NCBI GenBank assembly: GCA_965651255.1
Contig: CBFGRU010000083.1
Span: 1 to 11,570, forward strand
DNA: 11,570 nucleotides
Origin: CBFGRU01 sp965651255
GTDB taxonomy: Bacteria > Planctomycetota > Phycisphaerae > Phycisphaerales > SM1A02
Reading direction: 5' to 3'
Part shown: positions 1 to 6,596 of the stretch, piece by piece
Layout of the letters: every line of letters starts with the position of its first letter
Position numbering within the stretch: position 1 is the first letter of the stretch
Translations under genes and position numbers: made by a program
Notes under the pieces: generated by a model
What the model saw: only the letters and a program-made list of their open reading frames with translations
Database searches by the model: none
Told to the model about the DNA's origin: nothing

Positions 1-468
1 CGGGCCGTCTTGCCGGTGCTGGAAGCGATGGGGCAACGCATCGTTCGGCAGGGCGGTCCGGGCGCCGGTCAACATACGAAGATGGTGAACCAGATTCTGA
101 TCGCTTCGACGATGATGGGGGCATGTGAAGGTCTGTTGTACGCGCAACGGGCGGGTCTTGATCCGGCTTTGGTCATCGAATCCGTCGGGGCGGGGGCAGC
201 GGGTTCGTGGACGATCAACAATCTGGGCCCGCGCATGATTCGACGCGACTTTGCCCCCGGGTTTTTTGTCGAACACTTCATCAAGGATCTGGGCATCGCG
301 CTTCACGAGGCAGAGCGATTACGGCTGGCGCTCCCTGGGCTGGCCCAGGCACGTCAACTCTATGAAGCCGTGCGAGCACAGGGACATGCACGCCTCGGCA
401 CTCAGGCGCTCCTGCTGGCGTTGGAGCAGTTGAACGGGGTCGCCAATCCGCCTCCGAGGAACAATTGA
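1..468 (+). CDS. 3-hydroxyisobutyrate dehydrogenase-family oxidoreductase, 3' part
   Basis: This is the C-terminal half of an NAD(P)-dependent beta-hydroxyacid dehydrogenase (3-hydroxyisobutyrate dehydrogenase / tartronate semialdehyde reductase family), a soluble enzyme that oxidises a small 3-hydroxy acid to its semialdehyde or does the reverse. The frame is open from base 1, so the Rossmann NAD-binding half lies outside the window; about 155 of the usual roughly 290 residues are present. Residues 18-31, counted from the first codon here, contain GGPGAGQHTKMVNQ. This matches the family segment carrying the catalytic lysine (K27), although the usual second Asn is Gln. FIKDL at about 93-97 inside the all-helical domain is the other family hallmark. 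The frame ends at TGA 466-468. The substrate cannot be told from this half. The family call is firm and the exact enzyme is not. Confidence 0.88.
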   Translation, partial: RAVLPVLEAMGQRIVRQGGPGAGQHTKMVNQILIASTMMGACEGLLYAQRAGLDPALVIESVGAGAAGSWTINNLGPRMIRRDFAPGFFVEHFIKDLGIALHEAERLRLALPGLAQARQLYEAVRAQGHARLGTQALLLALEQLNGVANPPPRNN

Positions 469-488
469 GCGAATCTTTCGCTGATTCG
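468..488 (+). terminator. Possible hairpin at the end of the dehydrogenase gene
   Basis: Two mutually exclusive stems start at the stop codon. One is AGCGAA (468-473) with TTCGCT (477-482) around a 3-base loop. The other is CGAATC (470-475) with GATTCG (483-488). No T-run follows, so it is at best a weak or factor-assisted terminator, or a structure in the leader of the next gene. Confidence 0.25.
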
Positions 489-540
489 ACTTGCCGCGGG
501 GCAGTAGGAGTGCAAACACTTCAACGGTTCAGAACGAGAC

Positions 541-546
541 GGGAGG
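541..546 (+). promoter_or_regulatory. Ribosome binding site deciding the DUF151 start
   Basis: GGGAGG sits 7 bases before ATG 554. It selects this ATG over the in-frame upstream start at 491, whose extra residues do not look like the family. Confidence 0.75.
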
Positions 547-553
547 TGGCTGG

Positions 554-1063
554 ATGCCGGTCAAAATGGAACTGTCGCGCATACTGATCAAGGAGATCGA
601 GGATGTGCAGATCATCGAACTGTCTGAGATCGATGGAGCGCGGTCGTTTCCGATCGTCATCGGCCTGCCCGAAGCATTCGCGATCGAGCGGCGACTGAAG
701 GGCATTGAGATTCAGCGGCCGCAGACCCATGATCTGCTTGCGTCCGTGATCCGCCATCTCGGTGGAGAACTTCGCCGGATCGTCATTGACGATCTCAACA
801 ACGGCACGTTCTTTGCGAAGCTCATAATCGAACAGCGTGGTGAGGAAATCAGCATCGACTCTCGCCCTTCGGACGCCATCGCGCTCGGTATTGCGAATGA
901 TGTGCCGATCTTTGTTGCGGAACATGTACTCGAGCAGACGCAGAATGACCCGTCGCTCGCGGTCCCCATGGATGATGAGCAGGCGCTGCGAGACTTCCTC
1001 GATGATGATGAAGAAGACGACGAAGATGATGATGATGACGATGCCGGTCAATGGCAGGATTGA
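554..1063 (+). CDS. Bifunctional nuclease family protein (DUF151) with acidic tail
   Basis: A 169-residue cytoplasmic protein of the DUF151/bifunctional nuclease (BFN) family; members have been reported to act on DNA and RNA, but the physiological role in bacteria is poorly known. Family motifs are clear: RSFPIVIG at 30-37 followed by EAFAI, RPQTHDLL at 55-62, a GTFFAKL strand at 84-90, and SRPSDAIALG at 103-112 followed by VPIFV. The start at 554 is chosen because of the strong GGGAGG site and because the conserved domain begins there. After the domain the protein ends in a run of almost only Asp and Glu (about 149-163), encoded by repeated GAT/GAC/GAA codons. The end overlaps truD by 13 bases, suggesting translational coupling and co-transcription. 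The family is certain; nuclease activity is inferred only. Confidence 0.93.
   Translation: MPVKMELSRILIKEIEDVQIIELSEIDGARSFPIVIGLPEAFAIERRLKGIEIQRPQTHDLLASVIRHLGGELRRIVIDDLNNGTFFAKLIIEQRGEEISIDSRPSDAIALGIANDVPIFVAEHVLEQTQNDPSLAVPMDDEQALRDFLDDDEEDDEDDDDDDAGQWQD
999..1043 (+). repeat. GAT/GAC/GAA trinucleotide repeat tract
   Basis: A low-complexity run of GAT-type codons encodes the acidic tail of the DUF151 protein. The same bases place repeated TGA stops in the frame of truD, so truD cannot start any earlier than just after the tract. Confidence 0.85.
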
Positions 1064-2376
1064 GTGCGCTGCAAAGAATTGCCTCGATGCTGCCCACCGG
1101 TAGATTGCCCAATCCGCTGCCGCAACGTTCGCTCCTCGGCGGTTCCGGAGTCGGTGGCCGTGTGAAGTGTGCCCCGGAAGACTTCGTCGTTCACGAGATT
1201 CCGAGCTACCTTCCGAGTGGCGCGGGTGAACATTTGTATGTGCTTGTACAGAAAGTCGGGCGAGCCCATGGAGAGGCGCTCCGTGCTCTGCAAGAAGTGT
1301 TCAACGTTTCTGAGCGGGCAATCGGCTTCGCAGGCATGAAGGACAAGATGGCGGTCACGGCCCAGTGGTTCTCGATCCACACGTCAGCGGATGTACCGGA
1401 GAACGCTGAACTGGGCGAGGGGATGACGATTCTCGAAGCATCTCGCCATACCAACAAGCTTCGGCGCGGGCACCTGCGTGGCAATGAGTTCACCATCAAG
1501 ATTCGCGACATCGACCCCATCATGGCACCGCGCGTCTGGCGTCAGTTGCGTGAGCTCGAACAACGTGGGGTTCCTGATTACTTTGGTTCGCAACGGTTTG
1601 GCTATCGAATCAACAATCACCGACTCGGTTGGTGCGTTATCAAAAGGGCGTGGCAGGAACTCCTTGACGAATTGCTCGGAGCACGCGGCAGTGCCTTTCC
1701 TGAGCATCAGCGTGAACAGAGAACGCAGTACGACGCTGGGAATTGGCAGTCGGCGCGAACCGGTTGGGGCAGGCGTGACCGTGAAGAGCAGATCGCATTG
1801 AATCAATTGGCTGCGGGGCACTCGGCCGAACGTGCTTGCCGTGCACTCGGGCAGCGAATTCTTGAATTCTGGGTTCATGCACTGCAATCCGCGGTGTTCA
1901 ATCGGGTTCTGGACCAGCGGCTCGATCAGGGGCGCCTCGATCAACTGTCTGTCGGAGACCTCGCCTGGAAGCACGATTCACATGCGGTCTTTCGAGTGAC
2001 GGCGGAGGATGCGGGAAGCGAGAACCTTCGCGCGCGTCTGGAGCGGATTGACATCTCACCATCCGGGCCCTTGTGGGGGGCCGGAATGACGCAGGCGGAT
2101 GGTGATGCTGCAAGAGATGAGTTGAGCGCCCTCGAGGCGTTCAACCTCTGCCTCGATGACTTCATGGCCGCTCCGATCCGAGTGAATGGCGCGCGACGAG
2201 CCATGCGCGTTCCGGTACTCGCTCCGCGAGTTGAAGGCGGGTTTGATAAACAAGGGCCTTACATCGAACTGGGCTTTACGTTGCCGCGCGGCGCGTACGC
2301 AACGGTCGTCTTGCGTGAAGTCATGGGCGGTGACAACAGCGACGCAGACGACATCAATGAAACTGTATCGGGCTGA
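1051..2376 (+). CDS. truD: tRNA pseudouridine(13) synthase TruD
   Basis: TruD converts uridine 13 of certain tRNAs, notably tRNA-Glu in E. coli, to pseudouridine. The catalytic motif GFAGMKDKMAVTAQ at 92-105 contains the nucleophilic Asp (D98). Other family signatures are H-T-N-K-L-R-R-G-H-L-R-G-N at 133-145, VPDYFGSQRFG at 174-184, a FNRVLDQR helix, SGPLWGAGM, and near the C-terminus LPRGAYATVVLRE. The protein has 441 residues against about 350 for the E. coli enzyme; much of the surplus seems to lie after residue 190 in the TRUD insertion domain. The start ATG 1051 overlaps the end of the DUF151 gene by 13 bases and has no good Shine-Dalgarno sequence, so translation is probably coupled. 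It ends 3 bases from the stop of the convergent hydrolase gene. Confidence 0.95.
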   Translation: MAGLSALQRIASMLPTGRLPNPLPQRSLLGGSGVGGRVKCAPEDFVVHEIPSYLPSGAGEHLYVLVQKVGRAHGEALRALQEVFNVSERAIGFAGMKDKMAVTAQWFSIHTSADVPENAELGEGMTILEASRHTNKLRRGHLRGNEFTIKIRDIDPIMAPRVWRQLRELEQRGVPDYFGSQRFGYRINNHRLGWCVIKRAWQELLDELLGARGSAFPEHQREQRTQYDAGNWQSARTGWGRRDREEQIALNQLAAGHSAERACRALGQRILEFWVHALQSAVFNRVLDQRLDQGRLDQLSVGDLAWKHDSHAVFRVTAEDAGSENLRARLERIDISPSGPLWGAGMTQADGDAARDELSALEAFNLCLDDFMAAPIRVNGARRAMRVPVLAPRVEGGFDKQGPYIELGFTLPRGAYATVVLREVMGGDNSDADDINETVSG

Positions 2377-2379
2377 TAT

Positions 2380-3006
2380 TCAGCACTGGATGCCAGCATT
2401 CCGAAGGGCGGAGCGAATCTGCGGGGCGGTTGGTTTGTCGTAATCGACATGTACACACTGCCAGCCGCGCGAACGTCCGGCTTCAATGTTCTCGAACGTG
2501 TCATCAAAGAAGAGAATGGATGACGGATCACATTCCGCGATTTCTTCGACCGCGATGTACGCGGATTCATCTGGCTTGATTGCACCGATCTCGTGGGAGA
2601 GAACGTGATGATCAAGTCGTCGGATGGCGCGAATTTCGCGCACCAGGGGCCAATGTCGATCATTGATGTTCGACAGGGCTGCCGTCCGAATCGGTAGCTC
2701 ATTCAGTCGATTGACAACGACATCAACGTCCGCGTACGGTTCAAGGATGACCGCATCGTGAACGCGCAATACTTCATTCGGTGTGAGCGAGCCGCGAACC
2801 AGTCGGCTGACGGCGTGCGAGTAGTCGCAACCATTCATCTCGCCACGTTGATAGGCATTCATCACTGCGGGCAACTCATCCAATGGCGGCCAGTGAATCT
2901 TGGATTCGTCAATGCCCGCACGACCCAGGGCCTCTCTATATGTGCGGCAAATGCGAACGATGACACCGCCAAGATCGAAGCAGACGAACTGTACATCATC
3001 ACGCAT
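2380..3006 (-). CDS. HAD-superfamily hydrolase (YihX/glucose-1-phosphatase-like)
   Basis: A 208-residue soluble phosphatase of the haloacid dehalogenase superfamily. All four HAD motifs are visible: I, FDLGGVIV with nucleophile D11; II, LSN with S112; III, GAIKPDES with K144; IV, ILFFDDTFENIEAG with D168 and D169. Position +2 after the nucleophile is Gly (G13) rather than the usual acid, a pattern shared with YihX-type sugar phosphatases and the epoxide-hydrolase N-domain group, so a phosphosugar substrate is a reasonable guess. The start at 3006 is chosen because the fold begins at once. A start at 3138 would add 44 residues without family character and overlap the preceding gene. No strong Shine-Dalgarno sequence is seen. 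It is the last gene of the leftward group, and the substrate is unknown. Confidence 0.88.
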   Translation of the reverse strand: MRDDVQFVCFDLGGVIVRICRTYREALGRAGIDESKIHWPPLDELPAVMNAYQRGEMNGCDYSHAVSRLVRGSLTPNEVLRVHDAVILEPYADVDVVVNRLNELPIRTAALSNINDRHWPLVREIRAIRRLDHHVLSHEIGAIKPDESAYIAVEEIAECDPSSILFFDDTFENIEAGRSRGWQCVHVDYDKPTAPQIRSALRNAGIQC

Positions 3007-3033
3007 GTTTGTCCGCCAGTTCCAGAATGACCA

Positions 3034-3059
3034 CGGGGTCGATCGGATGATCGACCCCG
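3034..3059 (-). terminator. Perfect 10-bp hairpin between the sorted-protein gene and the hydrolase gene
   Basis: CGGGGTCGAT (3034-3043) and ATCGACCCCG (3050-3059) form a perfect 10-bp stem with a 6-base loop. It lies in the 82-base gap, about 30 bases past the stop of the upstream gene in the direction of transcription. It lacks a T-run on either strand, so termination is uncertain; an attenuator, an mRNA-processing or stability element, or a protein-binding palindrome are alternatives. Confidence 0.45.
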
Positions 3060-3088
3060 CGTATACATCCTCAGATTCAGGTGCGGGC

Positions 3089-4564
3089 TCAGACTTGGCG
3101 CCGTGTTCTGCGGTTGGTTCCGATGGCTGCCAGTGCAAGTAGCATCATCGCCCCGGGGGCCGGGATCGATGCCGGGACGACCGGGTCACCCTCGCCGCCA
3201 TTACCTCCGCCGATTGAGCCGCCGAAGGGCTGGCCGGTGCTGCCCGCACCAAGTGGCGCCCGAGGTCCATTGTCGATCAGGCCATTCAGATCGATGCTGT
3301 CAATGTCGGGCCGATGGGTGCGCGTTGAGTCATCACTGCCATCAGTGGGGCCGCCGCCGGTGCCTTTACTTCCATCATCATCACCGCCGCTGCCGCGCGT
3401 GGGGGGTGGATCGTCCGATCCGCTTCCCTTGTCGTCGCCTTCACCGGCATCATCGTCGCCATCGTCGGCGGGTGGCTCTTCAGCGACTGGCTGCTCTTCG
3501 TTGCGCTGTTGCCGGAGTCGGCGGAGGAAATCGAGGTACTCTTCGAGATCAAAGTCAAGACCGCCACCCAGACTGCCGCTCCCGCGGAACGGTGCCTGAG
3601 AGCCGATGCGCTGTGATGGGTTTGCGCGAACGCCGTCGATCTGCATCGTGCCTCGACCGCCGCCGTAGACCGGTGCGCCGGAACCACCAGCACCTCCTCC
3701 ACCGCCACCGCCGCTGGAAAGACCGAGCAACTCATCGCTTCCTTCTTCTCTTTCTTCGATCAGCGATGGCTCATTCCCAGCAAGTTGTTCAGCGCTGCCA
3801 GCACCGAACATCGTGAAGTATCCCGACGCGCCTCGCTCCAGCTCGAGACGATACCCGATGGCCGGAATGTTGGACTGAACATCAAATGCTGAGGAAAGAT
3901 CCAGGCCGACCATGCCGACTGATGCGGCCTGTTGGTTGACCATGATCGCAATGCCGGTTTCCGAGCGCTGAAGCATGCCCGTATCGAGTTGGTGCATGCG
4001 CCGCGAAAGAATCGGGTCATCGACGTTGCCGCCGATGATTGCACCAAGTCGCGCATTACCGCGGAGATTGCCAGCGAGAATGACCTCGGGCGTTGAGTCT
4101 GACCGCCCGGCGCTGCTGTCGTAGATGCCAGTTGGCAGGAGCAGGTCGATGCGAACGTTCGCGCTGCCATCGCTGAAGAACATTCGGTCCAGATGACGAG
4201 CGGTGAACGCATCGAGCGTGGAAAGACCCGGTCGCGACCCGTAGGCAAAGCGAACAGGCCCCATTCCGGACAGCAGCTCGCGCTCGGACATGGCACGCCA
4301 TCGGCCTAGGCCGGATTCATCAACCAGGACACGAATCGCAGCCGCGGGAAGCAGCTCATTCCGGGAGGCGCGGAACATGCCTTCGCCAACCGTCAGTGAA
4401 TCAATGCGCAGCCCCCGGTCAAAGGTACCGTTGAAGACCTCGCGATCATCATCAGCAAGAAAGCGCCCGGTTCTGAACGGCAACTCCTGCGCCAGGACGC
4501 TTTCGCTGGCTGCACTGGTTGCAAGCACCAAGGTCAACGCTGTAATGGATGCACGAGACGGCAT
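3089..4564 (-). CDS. Secreted protein of unknown function with PEP-CTERM-like sorting signal
   Basis: I do not recognise the main domain of this 491-residue protein. Residues 1-25 form a Sec signal peptide (polar start, hydrophobic core TALTLVLATSAAS, likely cleavage after VLA). Residues about 28-255 look like a compact mixed-strand domain with no Cys and no obvious catalytic motif. Then come a Gly run (285-304), a segment with DLEEYLDFLRRLRQQ (339-353), and a long acidic Gly/Ser/Asp/Pro linker (about 355-415). The C-terminus has a short Pro motif IPAPG (467-471), a hydrophobic stretch MMLLALAAIG, and a basic end RRTRRQ. That is the architecture of PEP-CTERM proteins handled by exosortases, here with the PAPG variant common in Phycisphaerae. 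The start is supported by AGGAG 8 bases upstream. It is probably cell-envelope attached, with a structural or adhesive role possible. Confidence 0.85.
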   Translation of the reverse strand: MPSRASITALTLVLATSAASESVLAQELPFRTGRFLADDDREVFNGTFDRGLRIDSLTVGEGMFRASRNELLPAAAIRVLVDESGLGRWRAMSERELLSGMGPVRFAYGSRPGLSTLDAFTARHLDRMFFSDGSANVRIDLLLPTGIYDSSAGRSDSTPEVILAGNLRGNARLGAIIGGNVDDPILSRRMHQLDTGMLQRSETGIAIMVNQQAASVGMVGLDLSSAFDVQSNIPAIGYRLELERGASGYFTMFGAGSAEQLAGNEPSLIEEREEGSDELLGLSSGGGGGGGAGGSGAPVYGGGRGTMQIDGVRANPSQRIGSQAPFRGSGSLGGGLDFDLEEYLDFLRRLRQQRNEEQPVAEEPPADDGDDDAGEGDDKGSGSDDPPPTRGSGGDDDGSKGTGGGPTDGSDDSTRTHRPDIDSIDLNGLIDNGPRAPLGAGSTGQPFGGSIGGGNGGEGDPVVPASIPAPGAMMLLALAAIGTNRRTRRQV

Positions 4565-4572
4565 CGTTCTTT

Positions 4573-4577
4573 CTCCT
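4573..4577 (-). promoter_or_regulatory. Ribosome binding site of the sorted-protein gene
   Basis: AGGAG on the minus strand lies 8 bases before the ATG at 4564. It is the best Shine-Dalgarno match in the leftward gene group, suggesting this gene is translated independently and well. Confidence 0.7.
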
Positions 4578-4659
4578 CTCAGGAATCACCGGTCATTCGA
4601 TCGACCAGAAACCAAGGAAACAAATCCATCCCGAGCATGGATGGAATCCTCCAAGCGTT

Positions 4660-4687
4660 AGCATGATCCAAAAAGGGTGAAAGTCAA
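4660..4687 (-). promoter_or_regulatory. Weak candidate promoter, overlapping a possible tadA terminator
   Basis: On the minus strand TTGACT (4682-4687) is followed after 16 bases by CATGCT (4660-4665). The -35 is good and the -10 is poor (3 of 6 matches to TATAAT). It would drive the sorted-protein gene with a leader of about 90 bases. The same stretch includes GGGT and ACCC able to form a 4-bp stem followed by TTTTT, which could instead act as a weak tadA terminator. Both readings are tentative. Confidence 0.25.
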
Positions 4688-4709
4688 CCCGAACAGAGTC
4701 AGGACTTTG

Positions 4710-5408
4710 TCACGCCCCCGCGATACGGCTCTTGCCGTTCGCGGCCGCATCGGTCCTTATGGCGCGATTCTGCTCGCGCCGTCGCCGGAAAAAGGCCCGC
4801 AGCGCTTCGGCGCACTCCGCTTCCATGACGCCTGCGGTCACCTCAACGCGGTGATTCAGGCGTGAATCAGTCGGAATTCGGTACAGGGAGTGGCAGGCAC
4901 CGGATTTGGGATCCCGTGCACCATAAATCAGGCGGCCGATGCGAGCATTGATCAGGCCGCCAGCACACATCGGGCATGGTTCCAGTGTCACGATGAGCGA
5001 ACAATCACTGAGGCGCCACTTTCCCAGGCGCTGTCCGGCCTTCCTGAGGGCAAGTAGCTCGGCGTGAGCGGTGGGGTCGAAGCTGGATTCACGGGTGTTG
5101 AATGCTTCTCCAACAATCTCATCGCCGCGATAGACGACCGCCCCGACGGGCACTTCGTCCATCGCTGCTGCCTGGGCTGCCAGTTGAAGGGCACGGCGCA
5201 TCATGGCCAGATCGATCTCGCTGGCGGTGCATCGAGCTTGCTGGCTGAGGCGCAGGGGCTGCAAGGGCTGAAGATCCTTCTCCGCTGAACTCCGCGGGGC
5301 GGCATGCCCCTCCGATCGAGTCACTGCCTGCACGAGGGTGGAGTGGGGTTCGTGCGACACATCATACGATGACCGAACTTCGGACGTCGATTCATCGGTC
5401 GTTTGCAC
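4710..5408 (-). CDS. tadA: tRNA adenosine(34) deaminase TadA
   Basis: TadA deaminates adenosine 34 to inosine in the wobble position of tRNA-Arg(ACG), allowing CGN decoding. Numbered from the GTG at 5408, the zinc and catalytic residues are intact: HAE at 115-117 (H115 ligand, E117 proton shuttle) and PCPMC at 144-148 (C145 and C148 ligands). The preceding MDEVPVGAVV and the following INARIGRLIYGARDPKSGA are typical of TadA rather than other cytidine/deoxycytidylate deaminases. With this start the protein has 232 residues, against about 150-170 in the family, because of about 65 N-terminal residues of no known similarity. GAGG 5 bases before GTG 5408 supports it. Alternatives are a TTG at 5264 with GGA 10 bases upstream, or the ATG pair at 5201/5204. 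The function is firm and the start is open. Confidence 0.9.
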   Translation of the reverse strand: MQTTDESTSEVRSSYDVSHEPHSTLVQAVTRSEGHAAPRSSAEKDLQPLQPLRLSQQARCTASEIDLAMMRRALQLAAQAAAMDEVPVGAVVYRGDEIVGEAFNTRESSFDPTAHAELLALRKAGQRLGKWRLSDCSLIVTLEPCPMCAGGLINARIGRLIYGARDPKSGACHSLYRIPTDSRLNHRVEVTAGVMEAECAEALRAFFRRRREQNRAIRTDAAANGKSRIAGA

Positions 5409-5472
5409 CCAATCCTCGGGCGAGATTCCTGGATGTTGCGTGATCCGGGCGATTCTGTCGGGTTATCCGCCA

Positions 5473-6501
5473 CTAGTTCGACCTATCGGACTCTTCCGGC
5501 CCGGACTCGTCTGCCGGTGCGCCTCCAAAGATGGTGCCGGATGCGACTTTCTTCGCCGGAGCCAGCACAAGGAGCACGATCCCAAGTTCGTACAGGCCAT
5601 ACAGCGGTACCAGCATCGCGATCATTGACCACGGATCGGCAGGGGTGATGACCATCGAGACAATGGCGCAGATCATGACGCTCTGTTTGCGGTATCGCCG
5701 CAGAAGCTGGGGTGTCACGATTCCGACCCATCCCAGGAGCAAAATCACCAGGGGCGTCTGAAACGCGATGACCATGCCGAACGTCAGTAGCAGCACGAAA
5801 CTGACGTAGGCGGTGAGTTGGAACGCTTGGTCAACCCCCGTCGGCGAAGTCAGCTGGCTCCTGAGGATGATCAGTTCATCGCCTGACCTGATGACCACAT
5901 TCAAGTCGCTTGGCGGCGAGATCCACATCATGCCCTCTGCAAGTGGGTCCGGTTGACCGATGATGGACGGAATCTGCAGTGGTGGCTCCGCGAGTTCTAC
6001 CAGCGGCACGGGTGTCGTTGAAGGCGAAGGAACGATCGTCATTGAGCTGCCGAATCCAACCAGCACAAACAGAACGAGCGGGAGCATGACGAAATAGAAG
6101 AGCGAAATGCCAAGCGTGGTAAGAATCGCACTACCGGGCACCAGGAAGTACACGAAACGTCGCTCTTGAGCATAAAGGCCCGGCTGGATGAATCGCCAGA
6201 ACTGCCACAGCATCCATGGAAGTGAAAGGACGATCGCCCCCAGTATGGCGATCTTCATCTGGGTCAGTAGGGCCTCGGCAGGATTCAGGACCTGCAGCGT
6301 TTCCGGCAGGTGGTAGTGCTTGAGAACTCGAATGAGCGGGGCGGTGATCCACTGAAGGATCGTCGAGGTAAATGGAAAGAGAATCACCATGAGGGGAATC
6401 GGAACGATGAGCGCGAGCAACACGCGACGGCGAAGCTCCTCAAGGTGGTCGCCGAAGCTCATCGTGTACAGTTCCGGGTTGTGCGTATCGTCGCGGGTCA
6501 T
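5473..6501 (-). CDS. tatC: Sec-independent protein translocase TatC, long-loop form
   Basis: TatC is the membrane receptor of the twin-arginine system that exports folded proteins. The N-terminal signature FGDHLEELRRRVL (16-28) and the first cytoplasmic loop FWRFIQPGLYAQERR (101-115, including the conserved Glu at 113) form the signal-peptide binding face. Hydrophobic segments lie at about 27-50, 85-103, 117-150, 228-252, 254-263 and 276-315, the last region containing VITPADPWS and a YGLYELGI end. The polar residue of the fourth segment is Gln (FQTP) where E. coli has Glu. The protein has 342 residues against about 250 usually; most of the surplus is about 75 residues (151-226), rich in Pro and hydroxyl or acidic residues, in the second periplasmic loop. 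A 30-residue cytoplasmic tail follows. No tatA or tatB is nearby. The start at 6501 lacks a clear Shine-Dalgarno sequence; M14 is an alternative. Confidence 0.95.
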   Translation of the reverse strand: MTRDDTHNPELYTMSFGDHLEELRRRVLLALIVPIPLMVILFPFTSTILQWITAPLIRVLKHYHLPETLQVLNPAEALLTQMKIAILGAIVLSLPWMLWQFWRFIQPGLYAQERRFVYFLVPGSAILTTLGISLFYFVMLPLVLFVLVGFGSSMTIVPSPSTTPVPLVELAEPPLQIPSIIGQPDPLAEGMMWISPPSDLNVVIRSGDELIILRSQLTSPTGVDQAFQLTAYVSFVLLLTFGMVIAFQTPLVILLLGWVGIVTPQLLRRYRKQSVMICAIVSMVITPADPWSMIAMLVPLYGLYELGIVLLVLAPAKKVASGTIFGGAPADESGPEESDRSN

Positions 6502-6596
6502 GCAAAGTTCTCGGTCGTGGCAGTGCGTTGCTGACCACGGTACGGAGAGGGTAGGGTGATTTTCGTTGCGTTTCGCGACGGAAGGAGCCGCTGGTT
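6502..6596. promoter_or_regulatory. Divergent intergenic region tatC / sigma factor with bulged hairpin
   Basis: Both genes must be transcribed outward from these 95 bases. I see no convincing -35/-10 pair. CGTGGCAG (6516-6523) pairs with CTG-A-CCACG (6531-6539), giving an 8-bp stem with one bulged A and a 7-base loop. It could be an operator-like dyad or a leader structure for tatC. Confidence 0.4.
6583..6587 (+). promoter_or_regulatory. Ribosome binding site favouring the GTG start of the sigma factor
   Basis: AGGAG lies 9 bases before GTG 6597. The in-frame ATG at 6612 would be too far from it, so GTG is preferred. Confidence 0.6.

Noticed and set aside
521..1051. 176-codon minus-strand frame rich in Ile and Phe
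   Set aside because: It is the antisense of the DUF151 gene; the Ile/Phe runs are the reverse of its GAT repeat. The plus-strand protein has clear family motifs.
1384..1974. 196-codon minus-strand frame
   Set aside because: Shadow of truD, whose motifs run throughout the same interval.
3081..3816. Plus-strand frames of up to 237 codons rich in Pro/Ser/Arg/His
   Set aside because: They lie opposite the low-complexity linker of the sorted protein and have no domain character.
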